Notes: a model not told the origin generated them from the letters alone. Positions 43,453 to 52,753 are shown, counted from the first letter of the stretch. The stretch is DNA of 53,587 nt from an uncultured Collinsella sp. (GCA_900554325.1 USHA01000004.1:1-53587); one strand, 5' to 3'. Program-made: numbers and translations.

Positions 43453-44277
43453 CTAGTCGAGCACGACAAGCTCGGCGGGATCGTAATCCACGCCCATAAA
43501 CGTAAGGCCGCAGGCAGGAGCCGTGGGGCCCGCAGCGGTACGGTCGCAAGCATCGATGACCTCGCGCATCCACTCGGGTTCACGGCGATGCATGCCAATC
43601 TCGACAAGCGTGCCCACGATCGTGCGGACCATCGAATGCAGAAACGCATTGCCCTCGATGGTAAACGTCAGGATGTCCTCGCCAAACGCAACCTCATGGC
43701 CAAACTCGGCACGCATCACGCAGCGGTGCGTGGGCTTGCCCACGGCAGACGCCACCTTGCAAAAGCTCTTGAAGTCCTGCTCGCCCAGCAGCGCGGGACA
43801 GGCCGCAGACATCGCCTCAACATCCAATGGGTAGCGATGCCACCACACCGCACCGCGCGAAAGCACAGGGCGCGCGTCGCGATCGGCAATACGGTACGTA
43901 TACGTACGGGAACGCGCATCAAAGCGTGCAGAAAAGCCTTTACGGGCCTTGTAGACCTCGTTTATGGCGATATCTTTGGGCAGGAGGGCATCCATGGCCC
44001 TCAGCCACCTACGGCGCGTCAAAGCCAACTCAGCGTCCGTTACGGGCACGCTGATAAACTGTGCCACCGCATGCACGCCGGCATCGGTACGTCCCGCACA
44101 CGTCAGGTCGATCGGACGGCGCAGGAGCGTCTCAATAGCTCGACGTAGCTCACCCGCAACCGTCGTCTGTCCCGGCTGCTCGGCAAATCCGCTATACGAC
44201 GAGCCATCATAGGCCACGCGAAATACGAGTGTGGCGTCAAGCTCGGAAATCGAATTGAAATCAGACGGCGCAGTCAT
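43453..44277 (-). CDS. truA: tRNA pseudouridine synthase A
   Basis: A 274-residue enzyme making pseudouridine at positions 38-40 of tRNA anticodon arms. The catalytic Asp is in CAGRTDAGVHA; RSRTYTYRI and GNAFLHSMVRTIVGTLVEIG are family blocks. GGGAGCG precedes ATG 44277. It follows rplQ as commonly found, but a terminator at 44320 separates the two, so it may need its own promoter or read-through. Confidence 0.95.
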   Translation of the reverse strand: MTAPSDFNSISELDATLVFRVAYDGSSYSGFAEQPGQTTVAGELRRAIETLLRRPIDLTCAGRTDAGVHAVAQFISVPVTDAELALTRRRWLRAMDALLPKDIAINEVYKARKGFSARFDARSRTYTYRIADRDARPVLSRGAVWWHRYPLDVEAMSAACPALLGEQDFKSFCKVASAVGKPTHRCVMRAEFGHEVAFGEDILTFTIEGNAFLHSMVRTIVGTLVEIGMHRREPEWMREVIDACDRTAAGPTAPACGLTFMGVDYDPAELVVLD

Positions 44278-44313
44278 GGGCGCTCCCAACAAACAAGCAA
44301 CGGTATCGCGACA

Positions 44314-44343
44314 AAAAAAGAGGGGTACGCGAACGTACCCCTC
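44314..44343 (-). terminator. Terminator after rplQ (end of the alpha operon)
   Basis: GAGGGGTACG and CGTACCCCTC form a perfect 10-bp stem with a CGAA loop (TTCG on the minus strand), followed by seven T residues. Confidence 0.92.
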
Positions 44344-44369
44344 GAATATAGCCTATGCAGACGGATTGT

Positions 44370-44837
44370 CTACTCAGCGGTCTCCTCAGCAGGAGCCTCC
44401 TCGACAGCCTCGACCTTCTTGGGAGCAGCGGCCTTCTTGGGGGCCGGAGCAGCCTTCTTAGCCTTAGGCGTGCAAGGCTCGGTGACGAGCTCCATGATAA
44501 CGATGGGAGCGTTGTCGCCCTTGCGGTTACCGAGCTTCATGATGCGGGTGTAACCGCCGTTGCGGTCCTGCCACATGCCCTGAGCAGCCTTGTCGAAGAT
44601 CTCGGCAACGAGCTGCTTATCGCCGAGCTTGGCGATAGCCAGACGACGAGAGTGCAGGTCGCCCTTCTTGGCCCAGGTGATGATCGGATCGACGACCGAA
44701 CGCAGCGCCTTAGCGCGGGTCTCGGTGGTCTTGATGCGGTCGTTCTCGAAGAGGGCCTTAGCAAGGCTCTTCTTCATGGCCTTGGTGTGGCTCGCATCGG
44801 TGCCGAGCTTCAGGCCCTTCTTAACGTTATGACGCAT
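44370..44837 (-). CDS. rplQ: 50S ribosomal protein L17
   Basis: A 155-residue large-subunit protein. The first ~118 residues match L17 (MRHNVKKGLKLGTDASHTKAMKKSLAKALFENDRIKTTETRAKAL). The rest, about 35 residues, is a K/A/E/P-rich extension that turns acidic at the end, similar in style to the L31 tail at 22200. It is last in the alpha-operon segment, 30 bp after rpoA, and a terminator follows. Confidence 0.96.
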   Translation of the reverse strand: MRHNVKKGLKLGTDASHTKAMKKSLAKALFENDRIKTTETRAKALRSVVDPIITWAKKGDLHSRRLAIAKLGDKQLVAEIFDKAAQGMWQDRNGGYTRIMKLGNRKGDNAPIVIMELVTEPCTPKAKKAAPAPKKAAAPKKVEAVEEAPAEETAE

Positions 44838-44867
44838 GGTCTAGTTTCTCCTCAAATATGCGAAGCA

Positions 44868-45809
44868 TTAAGCCTTCAGGCTCAGGCCCATGGACTCAAG
44901 CTTGTCCTTCACTTCCTCGATCGACTTAACACCGAAGTTACGGATGTTGAGCAGATCGTTCTCCGAGAACTCAACGAGCTGACGGACAGAGTGAATGCTG
45001 GCGCGCTTAAGGCAGTTGTAAGAACGGACGGAAAGGTCCAGATCCTCGATCTGCTTGTCCAGCTCAGCGTTGTCGTTGGTGACCTCGGGAGCGAAGATCG
45101 AAGCCTCCTCCTCGACCTCGGGGGTCTCGGCAAGGTTCATAAAGGCAGCCATATGCTGGTTAATGATATTGGCAGCCTGGACCACGGCGTCGCGCGGGGC
45201 GATGGAGCCGTTGGTCTCGATCTCGAGGACAAGGCGGTCGTAGTCGGTGTGCTGACCGACACGGCAAGCCTCAACGAGCTTGGCGCAACGGGAAACCGGC
45301 GAGTACAGCGAGTCGACGTGGATCACACCGATGGGATCGTTGTCGCGTTTGTTGGCCTCGCCAGAAACATAGCCGCGGCCATAGCCGATGCGCATGCTCA
45401 TGGTGAGATGGCCACCCTCGGTGAGCGTAGCGATGTGCTGCTCGGGGTTGACCAGCTCAAACTCGGACGGAATAAAGAAGTCCGCACCGGTGACCTCGCA
45501 GGGGCCGTCAACCGAAATGGTGGCGGTCGCCTCGTCGGTCGTGCCGAGAGCCCTGAAGACAAGACCCTTGACATTCAGGACGATGTCGGTGACATCCTCG
45601 ACCATGTTAGGGATGGTCATGAACTCGTGCTGCGCGCCATCGATCTGAATAGCCTCGACGGCGGCACCCTCGAGCGAGGACAGAAGAACGCGACGAAGGG
45701 AGTTACCCAGCGTATCGCCGTAGCCACGCTCGAGCGGCTCGACGGAGACACGAGCAGACGTCTCGTTGATCTCTTCGACCTGAACCTGAGGCCTAATGAA
45801 TTCTGACAT
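44868..45809 (-). CDS. rpoA: RNA polymerase alpha subunit
   Basis: A 313-residue subunit that nucleates RNA polymerase assembly. The N-terminal domain includes ERGYGDTLGNSLRRVLLSSLEGAAV; the C-terminal domain has the helix-hairpin-helix stretch LDLSVRSYNCLKRASIHSVRQLVEFSENDLLNIRNFG that contacts UP elements and activators. An acidic linker (EVEEEASIFAPEV) joins them. It lies 32 bp after rpsD. Confidence 0.97.
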   Translation of the reverse strand: MSEFIRPQVQVEEINETSARVSVEPLERGYGDTLGNSLRRVLLSSLEGAAVEAIQIDGAQHEFMTIPNMVEDVTDIVLNVKGLVFRALGTTDEATATISVDGPCEVTGADFFIPSEFELVNPEQHIATLTEGGHLTMSMRIGYGRGYVSGEANKRDNDPIGVIHVDSLYSPVSRCAKLVEACRVGQHTDYDRLVLEIETNGSIAPRDAVVQAANIINQHMAAFMNLAETPEVEEEASIFAPEVTNDNAELDKQIEDLDLSVRSYNCLKRASIHSVRQLVEFSENDLLNIRNFGVKSIEEVKDKLESMGLSLKA

Positions 45810-45841
45810 GTATTACCTCCAGCCTCAGCAGCCCGGATGGA

Positions 45842-46438
45842 CTACTTAGAGTAGAGCTCGACGATGAGCTGCTCGTTGATATCACCGCTGATCTGCTCAC
45901 GCGTCGGCAGAGCGAGCACGTTACCAGACAGCTTCTCGATATCGACCTCGAGCCAGCCAGGGACCTCAAAGCGCTCGGAGGAAATCAGGGCCTCCTTGAT
46001 GGGGAGGAGGTCACGGAACTTCTCGCCGACAGCGACGACGTCGCCGGCCTTGACGCGGTAGGACGGGATGTCCACGCGCTTGCCGTTCACGGTGAAGTGA
46101 CCGTGACGGACGGACTGACGAGCCTCTTTGCGGGTGCGGGCGAAGCCAAGACGGAAGACGACGTTGTCGAGGCGAGACTCAAGAATGATCATGAGGTTCT
46201 CACCGGTGACGCCGTTCATCTTACGGGCCTTGTTGAAGTAACCGTGGAACTGCTTCTCCAGAACGCCATAGATGAACTTGACCTTCTGCTTCTCGCGCAG
46301 CTGCATGCCGTACTCAGATTCCTTGCGACGGCGCTTGGGCTGACGGATAGATTCCTTCTTGCTGCTGTAACCGAGCTCAGCGGGATCGATCCCGAGCTGA
46401 CGGCAGCGCTTAAGAACAGGAGTCCTGTCGATTGCCAT
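45842..46438 (-). CDS. rpsD: 30S ribosomal protein S4
   Basis: A 198-residue small-subunit assembly protein. The N-terminus MAIDRTPVLKRCRQLGIDPAELGYSSKK lacks the zinc-binding Cys set, so this is the zinc-free type. The S4 RNA-binding domain is RLDNVVFRLGFARTRKEARQSVRHGHFTVNGKRVDIPSYRVK. Upstream is rpsK with a 19-bp gap. Confidence 0.96.
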   Translation of the reverse strand: MAIDRTPVLKRCRQLGIDPAELGYSSKKESIRQPKRRRKESEYGMQLREKQKVKFIYGVLEKQFHGYFNKARKMNGVTGENLMIILESRLDNVVFRLGFARTRKEARQSVRHGHFTVNGKRVDIPSYRVKAGDVVAVGEKFRDLLPIKEALISSERFEVPGWLEVDIEKLSGNVLALPTREQISGDINEQLIVELYSK

Positions 46439-46457
46439 ATTGATACGATCCTTTCAG

Positions 46458-46862
46458 TTACACGCGGCGACGCTTCTTGGGGCGGCAGCCGTTGTGCGGA
46501 ATGGGGGTCTTGTCCTGGATGCTCGAGACCTCGAGGCCAGCAGCCTGGAGGGAGCGGATGGCGGTCTCACGACCGGAGCCGGGGCCCTTGACGAAGACGG
46601 AAACCTTCTTCATACCGTGCTCCATGGCCTGCTTGGCAGCAGCCTCGGCAGCCATCTGGGCAGCGAACGGCGTGGACTTACGGGAGCCCTTGAAGCCCAC
46701 CTGGCCAGCCGACTTCCAGGAAATGACGTTGCCCTGGGGATCGGTGATCGAAACGATCGTGTTGTTGAACGTAGAACGAATGTGAGCCTGGCCCACGGAA
46801 ATGTTCTTACGGTCCGCGCGCTTCAGACGGGCAGCGCGAACGTTCTTCTTAGCAGTAGCCAT
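46458..46862 (-). CDS. rpsK: 30S ribosomal protein S11
   Basis: A 134-residue protein of the 30S platform. Conserved blocks are AHIRSTFNNTIVSITDPQGN, KGSRKSTPFAAQMAAE and the C-terminal PIPHNGCRPKKRRRV. It starts 14 bp after the rpsM stop in the usual rpsM-rpsK-rpsD-rpoA-rplQ order. Confidence 0.97.
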   Translation of the reverse strand: MATAKKNVRAARLKRADRKNISVGQAHIRSTFNNTIVSITDPQGNVISWKSAGQVGFKGSRKSTPFAAQMAAEAAAKQAMEHGMKKVSVFVKGPGSGRETAIRSLQAAGLEVSSIQDKTPIPHNGCRPKKRRRV

Positions 46863-46876
46863 CTATCTAGCGCTCC

Positions 46877-47251
46877 TTATTTCTTCTTCTTAGCACCGAT
46901 CTGACGCTTCGGGCCCTTGCGGGTACGAGCGTTAGTGTGGGTGCGCTGGCCGCGGACCGGGAGGCCCTTGCGGTGACGAAGGCCGCGGTTGCAGCCGATG
47001 TCCATAAGGCGCTTGACGTTCTGGTTGCGCTCACGGCGGAGGTCGCCCTCAACCATGATCTGGTTCTTATCGATATAATCGCGGATGGCGTTAACCTCAT
47101 CCTCGGTGAGGTCCTTAACGCGCGTATCCACGTTAACGTTGCACTCGACGCAAATCTTCGTCGCAGTGGTGCGGCCGATGCCGTAAATGTAGGTCAGACC
47201 GATCTCAACGCGCTTCTCACGCGGGAGGTCGACACCATTAATACGGGCCAA
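46877..47251 (-). CDS. rpsM: 30S ribosomal protein S13
   Basis: A 124-residue protein of the 30S head. MARINGVDLPREKRVEIGLTYIYGIG opens it, and GLRHRKGLPVRGQRTHTNARTRKGP is the conserved C-terminal basic block. The start codon is TTG 47251, set by GAGAGGAG upstream and by the exact family N-terminus. Confidence 0.96.
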   Translation of the reverse strand: MARINGVDLPREKRVEIGLTYIYGIGRTTATKICVECNVNVDTRVKDLTEDEVNAIRDYIDKNQIMVEGDLRRERNQNVKRLMDIGCNRGLRHRKGLPVRGQRTHTNARTRKGPKRQIGAKKKK

Positions 47252-47265
47252 CGTAGTCTCCTCTC

Positions 47266-47379
47266 TTAACCCTGACGCTGCTTATGACGGGGGTTCTCGC
47301 AAATGACGAGGACCTTGCCATGGCGCCTAATGATTTTGCACTTATCGCACATCTTCTTGACCGAAGGACGTACCTTCAT
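47266..47379 (-). CDS. rpmJ: 50S ribosomal protein L36
   Basis: A 37-residue zinc-type L36, MKVRPSVKKMCDKCKIIRRH and on to CENPRHKQRQG, with Cys at 11, 14 and 27 and His at 32. AAGGAAGAACG precedes ATG 47379. It lies between infA and rpsM in the standard order. Confidence 0.97.
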   Translation of the reverse strand: MKVRPSVKKMCDKCKIIRRHGKVLVICENPRHKQRQG

Positions 47380-47529
47380 CGTTCTTCCTTTCGGTAGCGC
47401 TCAAACTACTTCCCTACTATCTACTCGCCCAGCCGCAGGCGTTTAAAACTATGGCTGGTCTTCACACACAATCCGACCGTAGGTTGAGCTAAGCCTGCAG
47501 TCGGAAATGGAGTGCGTGTATGCGTGCCG
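47380..47529 (-). promoter_or_regulatory. Gap between infA and rpmJ
   Basis: This 150-bp gap is long for the operon. It has a weak dyad of TCCGACCGTAGG/CCTGCAGTCGGA character (about 47470-47504) but no clear terminator or promoter. It may carry an internal promoter for the rpmJ-rplQ part. Confidence 0.25.
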
Positions 47530-47748
47530 CTATTTGTAGCGATAGGTGATGCGGCCGCGGGTCAGGTCGTACGGGGAAAGCTCCACGACAACCCTGTCAC
47601 CGGGGAGAATACGGATGTAATTCATTCGGATCTTGCCAGAAATGTTGCACAGAACCGAATGACCGTTCTCGAGCTCGACCTTAAACATGGCGTTGGGCAA
47701 CGGTTCCTTTACCGTACCCTCGAGCTCAATTGCGTCTTCCTTCTTCAC
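47530..47748 (-). CDS. infA: Translation initiation factor IF-1
   Basis: A 72-residue OB-fold protein that occupies the A site during initiation: KKEDAIELEGTVKEPLPNAMFKVELENGH ... IRMNYIRILPGDRVVVELSPYDLTRGRITYRYK. GTG 47748 is preferred over TTG 47754, because it gives the standard family length and better spacing to AGAAAGATG. Confidence 0.95.
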   Translation of the reverse strand: MKKEDAIELEGTVKEPLPNAMFKVELENGHSVLCNISGKIRMNYIRILPGDRVVVELSPYDLTRGRITYRYK

Positions 47749-47852
47749 AAGCAATCATCTTTCTCTAGAAAACGACAGCGATTGAGTATTCTACAACACG
47801 TATGCACGCATCGTAATAACTTCGTAATGGCTCCACAACTAAGTGGAACTTG

Positions 47853-48641
47853 TTACATTTCTCCGCCTTGGAGCGAACACCAAGCACCTTGGGCATCCGT
47901 GGTCAGAATCACCGGACCGTCATTGGTAATGGCGACGGTGTTCTCGTAGTGCGCGGCGGGCAGGTGGTCGTTGGTCGTAACAATCCAACCGTCGGAGCCC
48001 GTGCTCACATGGTTGGAACCCATCGTAACCATCGGCTCGATGGCAATGACCATGCCGGCCTGGAGGCGAACGCCCCTCCCCTTCTTTCCATAGTTAGGAA
48101 CGTTGGGGTCCTCGTGCATCACGCGGCCAATGCCATGGCCTACATAATCACGAAGCACACCGTAACCGTGAGACTCGGCGAGGGACTGAACGGCATAACC
48201 GACGTCCCCGATATGGTTACCGGGAACAGCCTGCTCGATGGCAGCCTTAAGGCAATCGCGCGTGACCTCGCACAAAGCCTTGGCTTCGGGCGTGGGGGTG
48301 CCGACGAAAAACGTCCAAGCGTTATCGCCGACCCAACCGTCGACAACGGCTCCCGTATCGATGGAGATGATATCGCCATCGCGCAGGATCATGTCGGGGT
48401 TGGGAATACCGTGGACCACGGCATCGTTGATCGATGCGCAAATGGTCCCCGGGAACCCGCCGTAACCCTTAAAGGCCGGGGTGCCGCCATGCATGCGGAT
48501 AATCTGCTCCGCGAGCTGATCGAGCTCAAAGGTGGAAACGCCGGGGCGCACCATGGCTCCAACGTGGCGGAGCGCCATCTTAGATAGCGCTCCTGCCTTC
48601 TTCATCTGCTCGATTTGCGTTGCAGACTTAATCTTGATCAT
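47853..48641 (-). CDS. map: Methionine aminopeptidase, type I
   Basis: A 262-residue metalloprotease removing the initiator Met. Metal ligands are the Asp residues in SIDTGAVVDGWVGDNAWTF, His in YVGHGIGRVMHEDP, and Glu in AIEPMV and the C-terminal ENTVAIT. Its ATG overlaps the adk stop as ATGA, so it is coupled to adk. Confidence 0.95.
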   Translation of the reverse strand: MIKIKSATQIEQMKKAGALSKMALRHVGAMVRPGVSTFELDQLAEQIIRMHGGTPAFKGYGGFPGTICASINDAVVHGIPNPDMILRDGDIISIDTGAVVDGWVGDNAWTFFVGTPTPEAKALCEVTRDCLKAAIEQAVPGNHIGDVGYAVQSLAESHGYGVLRDYVGHGIGRVMHEDPNVPNYGKKGRGVRLQAGMVIAIEPMVTMGSNHVSTGSDGWIVTTNDHLPAAHYENTVAITNDGPVILTTDAQGAWCSLQGGEM

Positions 48642-49264
48642 AGACCGAGAGCCTCTTTGACATCCCCGTACACGGTCTCGCGAGCCTGGTCACCGTTGAC
48701 CGACTTGAGCAGACCCTGGCCACGATAGTAGTCGACGAGCGGGCTCGTGGACTTCTCGTAGACGTCGAGACGGTTCTTGATGGTCTCGGGCTTGTCGTCG
48801 TCGCGCTGATACATCTCGCCGCCACACTTGGGGCAGGTAGCATCGGCAGCGGTGCCGGTGTAACCGCATGCGCGGCAGGTGCGACGCGAAGACAGACGAT
48901 CGATAATGACCTCGGGGGCCACATCGACCAGAAGGGCGCAGTCGATCTCGCGACCCATGGCGGAGAGCTCGGAATCGAGCGTCACAGCCTGGGCGGTGTT
49001 GCGCGGGAAGCCGTCGAGGATGAAGCCCTGCTGGGCGTCATCGGCGGCAAGGCGCTCCTTGACAAGGTCGATCACGAGCTGGTCGGGAACGAGCTCGCCA
49101 GCGTCCATGTACTTCTTAGCCTGAATACCAAGCTCGGTGCCACCCTTGACGGCAGCACGCAGCAGGTCGCCCGTGGAAATATGGGCGACGCAAAACTCGG
49201 CGACGAGCTCCTGTGCGACGGTGCCCTTACCGGCACCCGGAGCTCCGAGCAATACGAGGTTCAT
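48638..49264 (-). CDS. adk: Adenylate kinase
   Basis: A 208-residue enzyme for AMP + ATP to 2 ADP. P-loop GAPGAGKGT is at residue 7. The lid is the zinc type with four Cys (CRACGY...CPKCGG). It ends in TGA, the only TGA stop among the core genes here, and only because the codon is part of the ATGA overlap with map. ATG 49264 follows GAGGAGG. Confidence 0.96.
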   Translation of the reverse strand: MNLVLLGAPGAGKGTVAQELVAEFCVAHISTGDLLRAAVKGGTELGIQAKKYMDAGELVPDQLVIDLVKERLAADDAQQGFILDGFPRNTAQAVTLDSELSAMGREIDCALLVDVAPEVIIDRLSSRRTCRACGYTGTAADATCPKCGGEMYQRDDDKPETIKNRLDVYEKSTSPLVDYYRGQGLLKSVNGDQARETVYGDVKEALGL

Positions 49265-49282
49265 GAGCAATCCTCCTCTAGC

Positions 49283-50569
49283 CTATTTAAAGAATCCATC
49301 GTAATCATACATCTTGATCTGGCCTTCGAGCTTATCGACCGTGTCGAGCACGACGCCGACCATGATGAGGATGGACGTGCCGCCAAATGCCTGGATCAGC
49401 TGGTTACCCGTGAAGGAGAAGATGATCGAAGGCACGATGGCGATGAGCGCCAAAAAGACAGCGCTGGGAAGCGTGATCTTGTTGAGCGCGTTCTTGATGT
49501 AGGCCGCGGTAGCCCTACCCGGACGCACGCCCGGAATAAAGCCGCCCTGCTTCTTAAGGTTGTCGGCCGTGTCATCGGGGTTGAACACCATGGAGGTGTA
49601 GAAGTACGCGAAGAACACGATGAGGACAACGTTAAGCACCCAGTTGAGCCAGCCGCGCGAAAGCGCAGAGGCAACTGCCTGGATCCAGCCGATGCCGGGG
49701 AAGAACACGGCAATCTGAGCCGGGAAGTACAGCAGCGCCGAAGCGAAGATGATCGGCACGACACCCGCGGTGTTGACCTTGATGGGCAGGTAGGTGGTCT
49801 GGCCACCCATCATGCGACGGCCCACGACGCGCTTAGCGTAGGAGACCGGAATGCGGCGCTGGCCGCGCTCAAGGAAAACAATCAACGGGATAACCAGCAG
49901 GATGATGGCGCAGATAATCACCATGGTGATGATGCCACCGGCATTGCCCTCGGTGCTGGAGAAGATAGCCTGCGGCAGACCGGCCATGATGTTCGCAAAG
50001 ATAATCAGCGACATGCCATTGCCGATACCGCGCTGGGTGATGAGCTCACCAATCCACATGATCAGCATGGCGCCCGCGGTGAGCGTGCCGACAATCATGA
50101 GGTCGAAGATGATCTCGGGAGCGCCGGCACCATTAAAGCTGATGCCGAAGCTCTTAAAGAGGAAGAGGTAACCCACGGAGTTGAGGATTGCCAGAGCCAG
50201 GGTGAGGTAACGCGAATACTGCGTAATCTTGGTCTGACCGACCTCGCCCTCGCGGGCAAGCTCATGCAGGGAAGGCACAACGGCCTGGAGCATCTGGAGG
50301 ATGATCGAGCTGGTGATGTAAGGCATGATGCCCAGCGAAAACACCGACACATAGCTCAACGCGCCGCCAGAGAAAAGATTCAGGAGGGCCATAGCACCTG
50401 CGGCGACCGAATTGTTATCGGTCGAGAAAAGGCCCAGCATCCCCTGGAAGGGAATGCCGGGCACAGGAACGTGCGCACCAATGCGGTACACGACGAGCAT
50501 AGCTATGGTAAAAAGAATCTTTTCGCGCAATTCTTTGATGCGGAAAGCATTCTTAAGACCATTTAGCAC
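49283..50569 (-). CDS. secY: Preprotein translocase channel SecY
   Basis: A 428-residue inner-membrane channel with ten predicted membrane segments. Blocks such as YRIGAHVPVPGI, FSLGIMPYITSSIILQ, IMWIGELITQRGIGNGMSLII and PGVRPGRATAAY are typical. The start is GTG 50569, inside the last codons of rplO (7-bp overlap), with AAAGG about ten bases upstream. SecA, its motor, is at 19052. Confidence 0.96.
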   Translation of the reverse strand: MLNGLKNAFRIKELREKILFTIAMLVVYRIGAHVPVPGIPFQGMLGLFSTDNNSVAAGAMALLNLFSGGALSYVSVFSLGIMPYITSSIILQMLQAVVPSLHELAREGEVGQTKITQYSRYLTLALAILNSVGYLFLFKSFGISFNGAGAPEIIFDLMIVGTLTAGAMLIMWIGELITQRGIGNGMSLIIFANIMAGLPQAIFSSTEGNAGGIITMVIICAIILLVIPLIVFLERGQRRIPVSYAKRVVGRRMMGGQTTYLPIKVNTAGVVPIIFASALLYFPAQIAVFFPGIGWIQAVASALSRGWLNWVLNVVLIVFFAYFYTSMVFNPDDTADNLKKQGGFIPGVRPGRATAAYIKNALNKITLPSAVFLALIAIVPSIIFSFTGNQLIQAFGGTSILIMVGVVLDTVDKLEGQIKMYDYDGFFK

Positions 50570-51012
50570 GGCAGCTCGACCTTTCCGCCGGCGGCCTCGA
50601 TCTTGGCCTGCGCAGAAGCGCTGACCTTGTCGACCTTGACCGTGAACTTCTTGGTGAGCTCACCATTGCCGAGCACCTTGACGGGCTCGAACTCGCTCTT
50701 GGTGATGCGAGCGGCCTTAAGAGCGGCACCGTCGATCACAGCGCCGTCCTCGAACTTACGCTCAAGACGCTCAACGTTAACAGCGGTGTACTCGATACGA
50801 CGGGGGTTGCGGAAGCCCGGAAGCTTGGGCAGGCGCATAGCCAGCGGAGTCTGGCCACCCTCGAAGCCGGCACCCTTGGTGCCGCCAGAGCGGGAACCCT
50901 GGCCCTTCTGGCCGCGGCCAGAAGTGGTGCCGTGACCCGAAGAATTGCCACGGCCGACGCGCTTGCGGTTCTTGGTGGAACCGGGCGCGGGAGTAAGATC
51001 GTGAAGCTGCAT
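50563..51012 (-). CDS. rplO: 50S ribosomal protein L15
   Basis: A 149-residue protein: MQLHDLTPAPGSTKNRKRVGRGNSSGHGTTSGRGQKGQGSRSGG is the conserved Gly/Arg-rich start. It overlaps the secY start and follows rpmD by 3 bp. Confidence 0.97.
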   Translation of the reverse strand: MQLHDLTPAPGSTKNRKRVGRGNSSGHGTTSGRGQKGQGSRSGGTKGAGFEGGQTPLAMRLPKLPGFRNPRRIEYTAVNVERLERKFEDGAVIDGAALKAARITKSEFEPVKVLGNGELTKKFTVKVDKVSASAQAKIEAAGGKVELPC

Positions 51013-51015
51013 TTG

Positions 51016-51198
51016 CTACTCCTCTACAATCTCGACAAGGTGCTTGACCTTGAAGATCATGCCGCGGACGGACTCGTTGTCAGCAATCTCGCGAACCTCG
51101 CGGATCCTGTGGAGACCGAGGGCACGGACAGTACGGACCTGGTCCTGCTTGCAACCGTTGGTGCTGCGGACCTGCTTGATCTTGATGGTGTCAGCCAT
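51016..51198 (-). CDS. rpmD: 50S ribosomal protein L30
   Basis: A 60-residue protein, IKIKQVRSTNGCKQDQVRTVRALGLHRIREVREIADNESVRGMI, typical L30 size and sequence. It sits between rpsE and rplO with 2-3 bp gaps. Confidence 0.97.
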   Translation of the reverse strand: MADTIKIKQVRSTNGCKQDQVRTVRALGLHRIREVREIADNESVRGMIFKVKHLVEIVEE

Positions 51199-51200
51199 GC

Positions 51201-51725
51201 TTAGTTCTCCTTACCGACGAACATCTCGGAGACCGTCAGGCCACGGCGAGCCGCGACGTCCTCAGGGCTGGAGAGCTCCTTGAGGCCCTCGACGGCAGCC
51301 TTGATGATGTTGAGGCCGTTGTCGGTACCGAGGGACTTGGACAGGACGTTCTTGATGCCAGCAAGCTCAAAGAGGGGACGCACAGCGCCGCCGGCGATAA
51401 CGCCGGTACCCTCGACAGCGGGCTTGATGATGATGCGGCCGGCACCAAAGTGGCCGAGAACCTCGTGCGGGATGGTGCCCTGCTCGGTCACCGGCACGTG
51501 GAACATGTTCTTCTTGGCATCGAGAGATGCCTTGGAGATGGCCATGGGCACCTCAGCGGACTTGCCCATGCCAACGCCGACGTTGCCCTTGCCGTCGCCA
51601 ACGACGACGAGAGCGACGAGGCTCATGCGACGACCACCCTTGACGGTCTTCGACACGCGGTTGATGTAAACGACGCGCTCCTCGAACTCGGAGGCCTCGC
51701 GCTGCTGCTTCTGATTACGAGCCAT
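51201..51725 (-). CDS. rpsE: 30S ribosomal protein S5
   Basis: A 174-residue fidelity protein. EFEERVVYINRVSKTVKGGRRMSLVALVVVGDGKGNVGVGMGKS is the N-terminal double-stranded-RNA-type domain; VRPLFELAGIKNVLSKSLGTDN marks the C-terminal half. Confidence 0.97.
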   Translation of the reverse strand: MARNQKQQREASEFEERVVYINRVSKTVKGGRRMSLVALVVVGDGKGNVGVGMGKSAEVPMAISKASLDAKKNMFHVPVTEQGTIPHEVLGHFGAGRIIIKPAVEGTGVIAGGAVRPLFELAGIKNVLSKSLGTDNGLNIIKAAVEGLKELSSPEDVAARRGLTVSEMFVGKEN

Positions 51726-51739
51726 GTGCTACATACCTC

Positions 51740-52108
51740 CTAGAACTCGAGACCGGCGGCACGAGCACCGTCGGCGAGGGCCTTGACGCGGCCATGGTAG
51801 ATACGGCCACCGCGATCGAAGGCGACCTTGGTGATGCCGGCCTCGATGGCGCGCTTGCCAACGAGCTGACCGACCTTCTCCGCAGCCTCCTTGTTCGAGG
51901 TGTGGGTGCCCTTGAACTCGGCCTCGAGGGTCGAGGCAGAGACGAGCGTCAGGCTGGAGCCCTTGCTGTCGTCGATGATCTGGGCATAGATGTTGGCGTT
52001 AGTACGGGTCACGCGAAGACGCGGACGCTCGGAGGTACCCGAGACCTTGCCGCGAACACGACGCTGACGACGCTTGAGGCCTTCCAGCTTCGCCTTATGC
52101 TTGTTCAT
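51740..52108 (-). CDS. rplR: 50S ribosomal protein L18
   Basis: A 122-residue 5S rRNA-binding protein: KRRQRRVRGKVSGTSERPRLRVTRTNANIYAQIIDD ... FDRGGRIYHGRVKALADGARAAGLEF. Standard position between rplF and rpsE. Confidence 0.97.
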   Translation of the reverse strand: MNKHKAKLEGLKRRQRRVRGKVSGTSERPRLRVTRTNANIYAQIIDDSKGSSLTLVSASTLEAEFKGTHTSNKEAAEKVGQLVGKRAIEAGITKVAFDRGGRIYHGRVKALADGARAAGLEF

Positions 52109-52183
52109 ACGTAAACTCCTAAAAAGGTTGATCTTGCCAGCACCTGACGGGGTGCTGGTCTTATGCGAGTGAGTCGGTTACGA

Positions 52184-52720
52184 CTACTTGGCGGCCTTAC
52201 CCAGCTTGCGGCGGATGTGCTCGCCAACGTAGTGGATACCCTTGCCCTTGTAAGGCTCGGGAGGACGATGGCCGCGGATCTCAGCGGCGATCTGACCGAC
52301 CTGCTGCTTGTTGATACCCTTGACGTTCACGTGGGTGTTGTCGGGAACCTCGAAGGTGATGCCCTCGGGAGCCTCGACGATCACGGGGTGCGAGAAGCCC
52401 AGGGAGAACTCGAGGTTCTTGCCCTTCTGCTGCACGCGGTAACCGACGCCGGCGAGCTCGAGCTTCTTCTCGAAGCCCTCGGAAACGCCAACAACCATGT
52501 TGTGGATGAGGGCGCGGGTGAGGCCGTGGCGGGCACGGGTCTCACGCTCGTCGTCGGGACGGGAAACGGTGAGGACGTTGTCCTCGACGTTGATAGCGAG
52601 CTTCTCAAAGACATCGAGCTCGAGCTGGCCCTTGGGGCCCTTGACGACAACGTTGTTGCCGTTGACTGCCACTTCGACTCCGGCGGGAATCTGGACAGGC
52701 TTATTACCGATACGAGACAC
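52184..52720 (-). CDS. rplF: 50S ribosomal protein L6
   Basis: A 178-residue protein with two L6 repeats: MSRIGNKPVQIPAGVEV at the start and the signature PEPYKGKGIHYVGEHIRRKLGK near the end. Confidence 0.97.
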   Translation of the reverse strand: MSRIGNKPVQIPAGVEVAVNGNNVVVKGPKGQLELDVFEKLAINVEDNVLTVSRPDDERETRARHGLTRALIHNMVVGVSEGFEKKLELAGVGYRVQQKGKNLEFSLGFSHPVIVEAPEGITFEVPDNTHVNVKGINKQQVGQIAAEIRGHRPPEPYKGKGIHYVGEHIRRKLGKAAK

Positions 52721-52753
52721 GGTGATCTCCTTTCCTTCTACCTACCGAGCGAA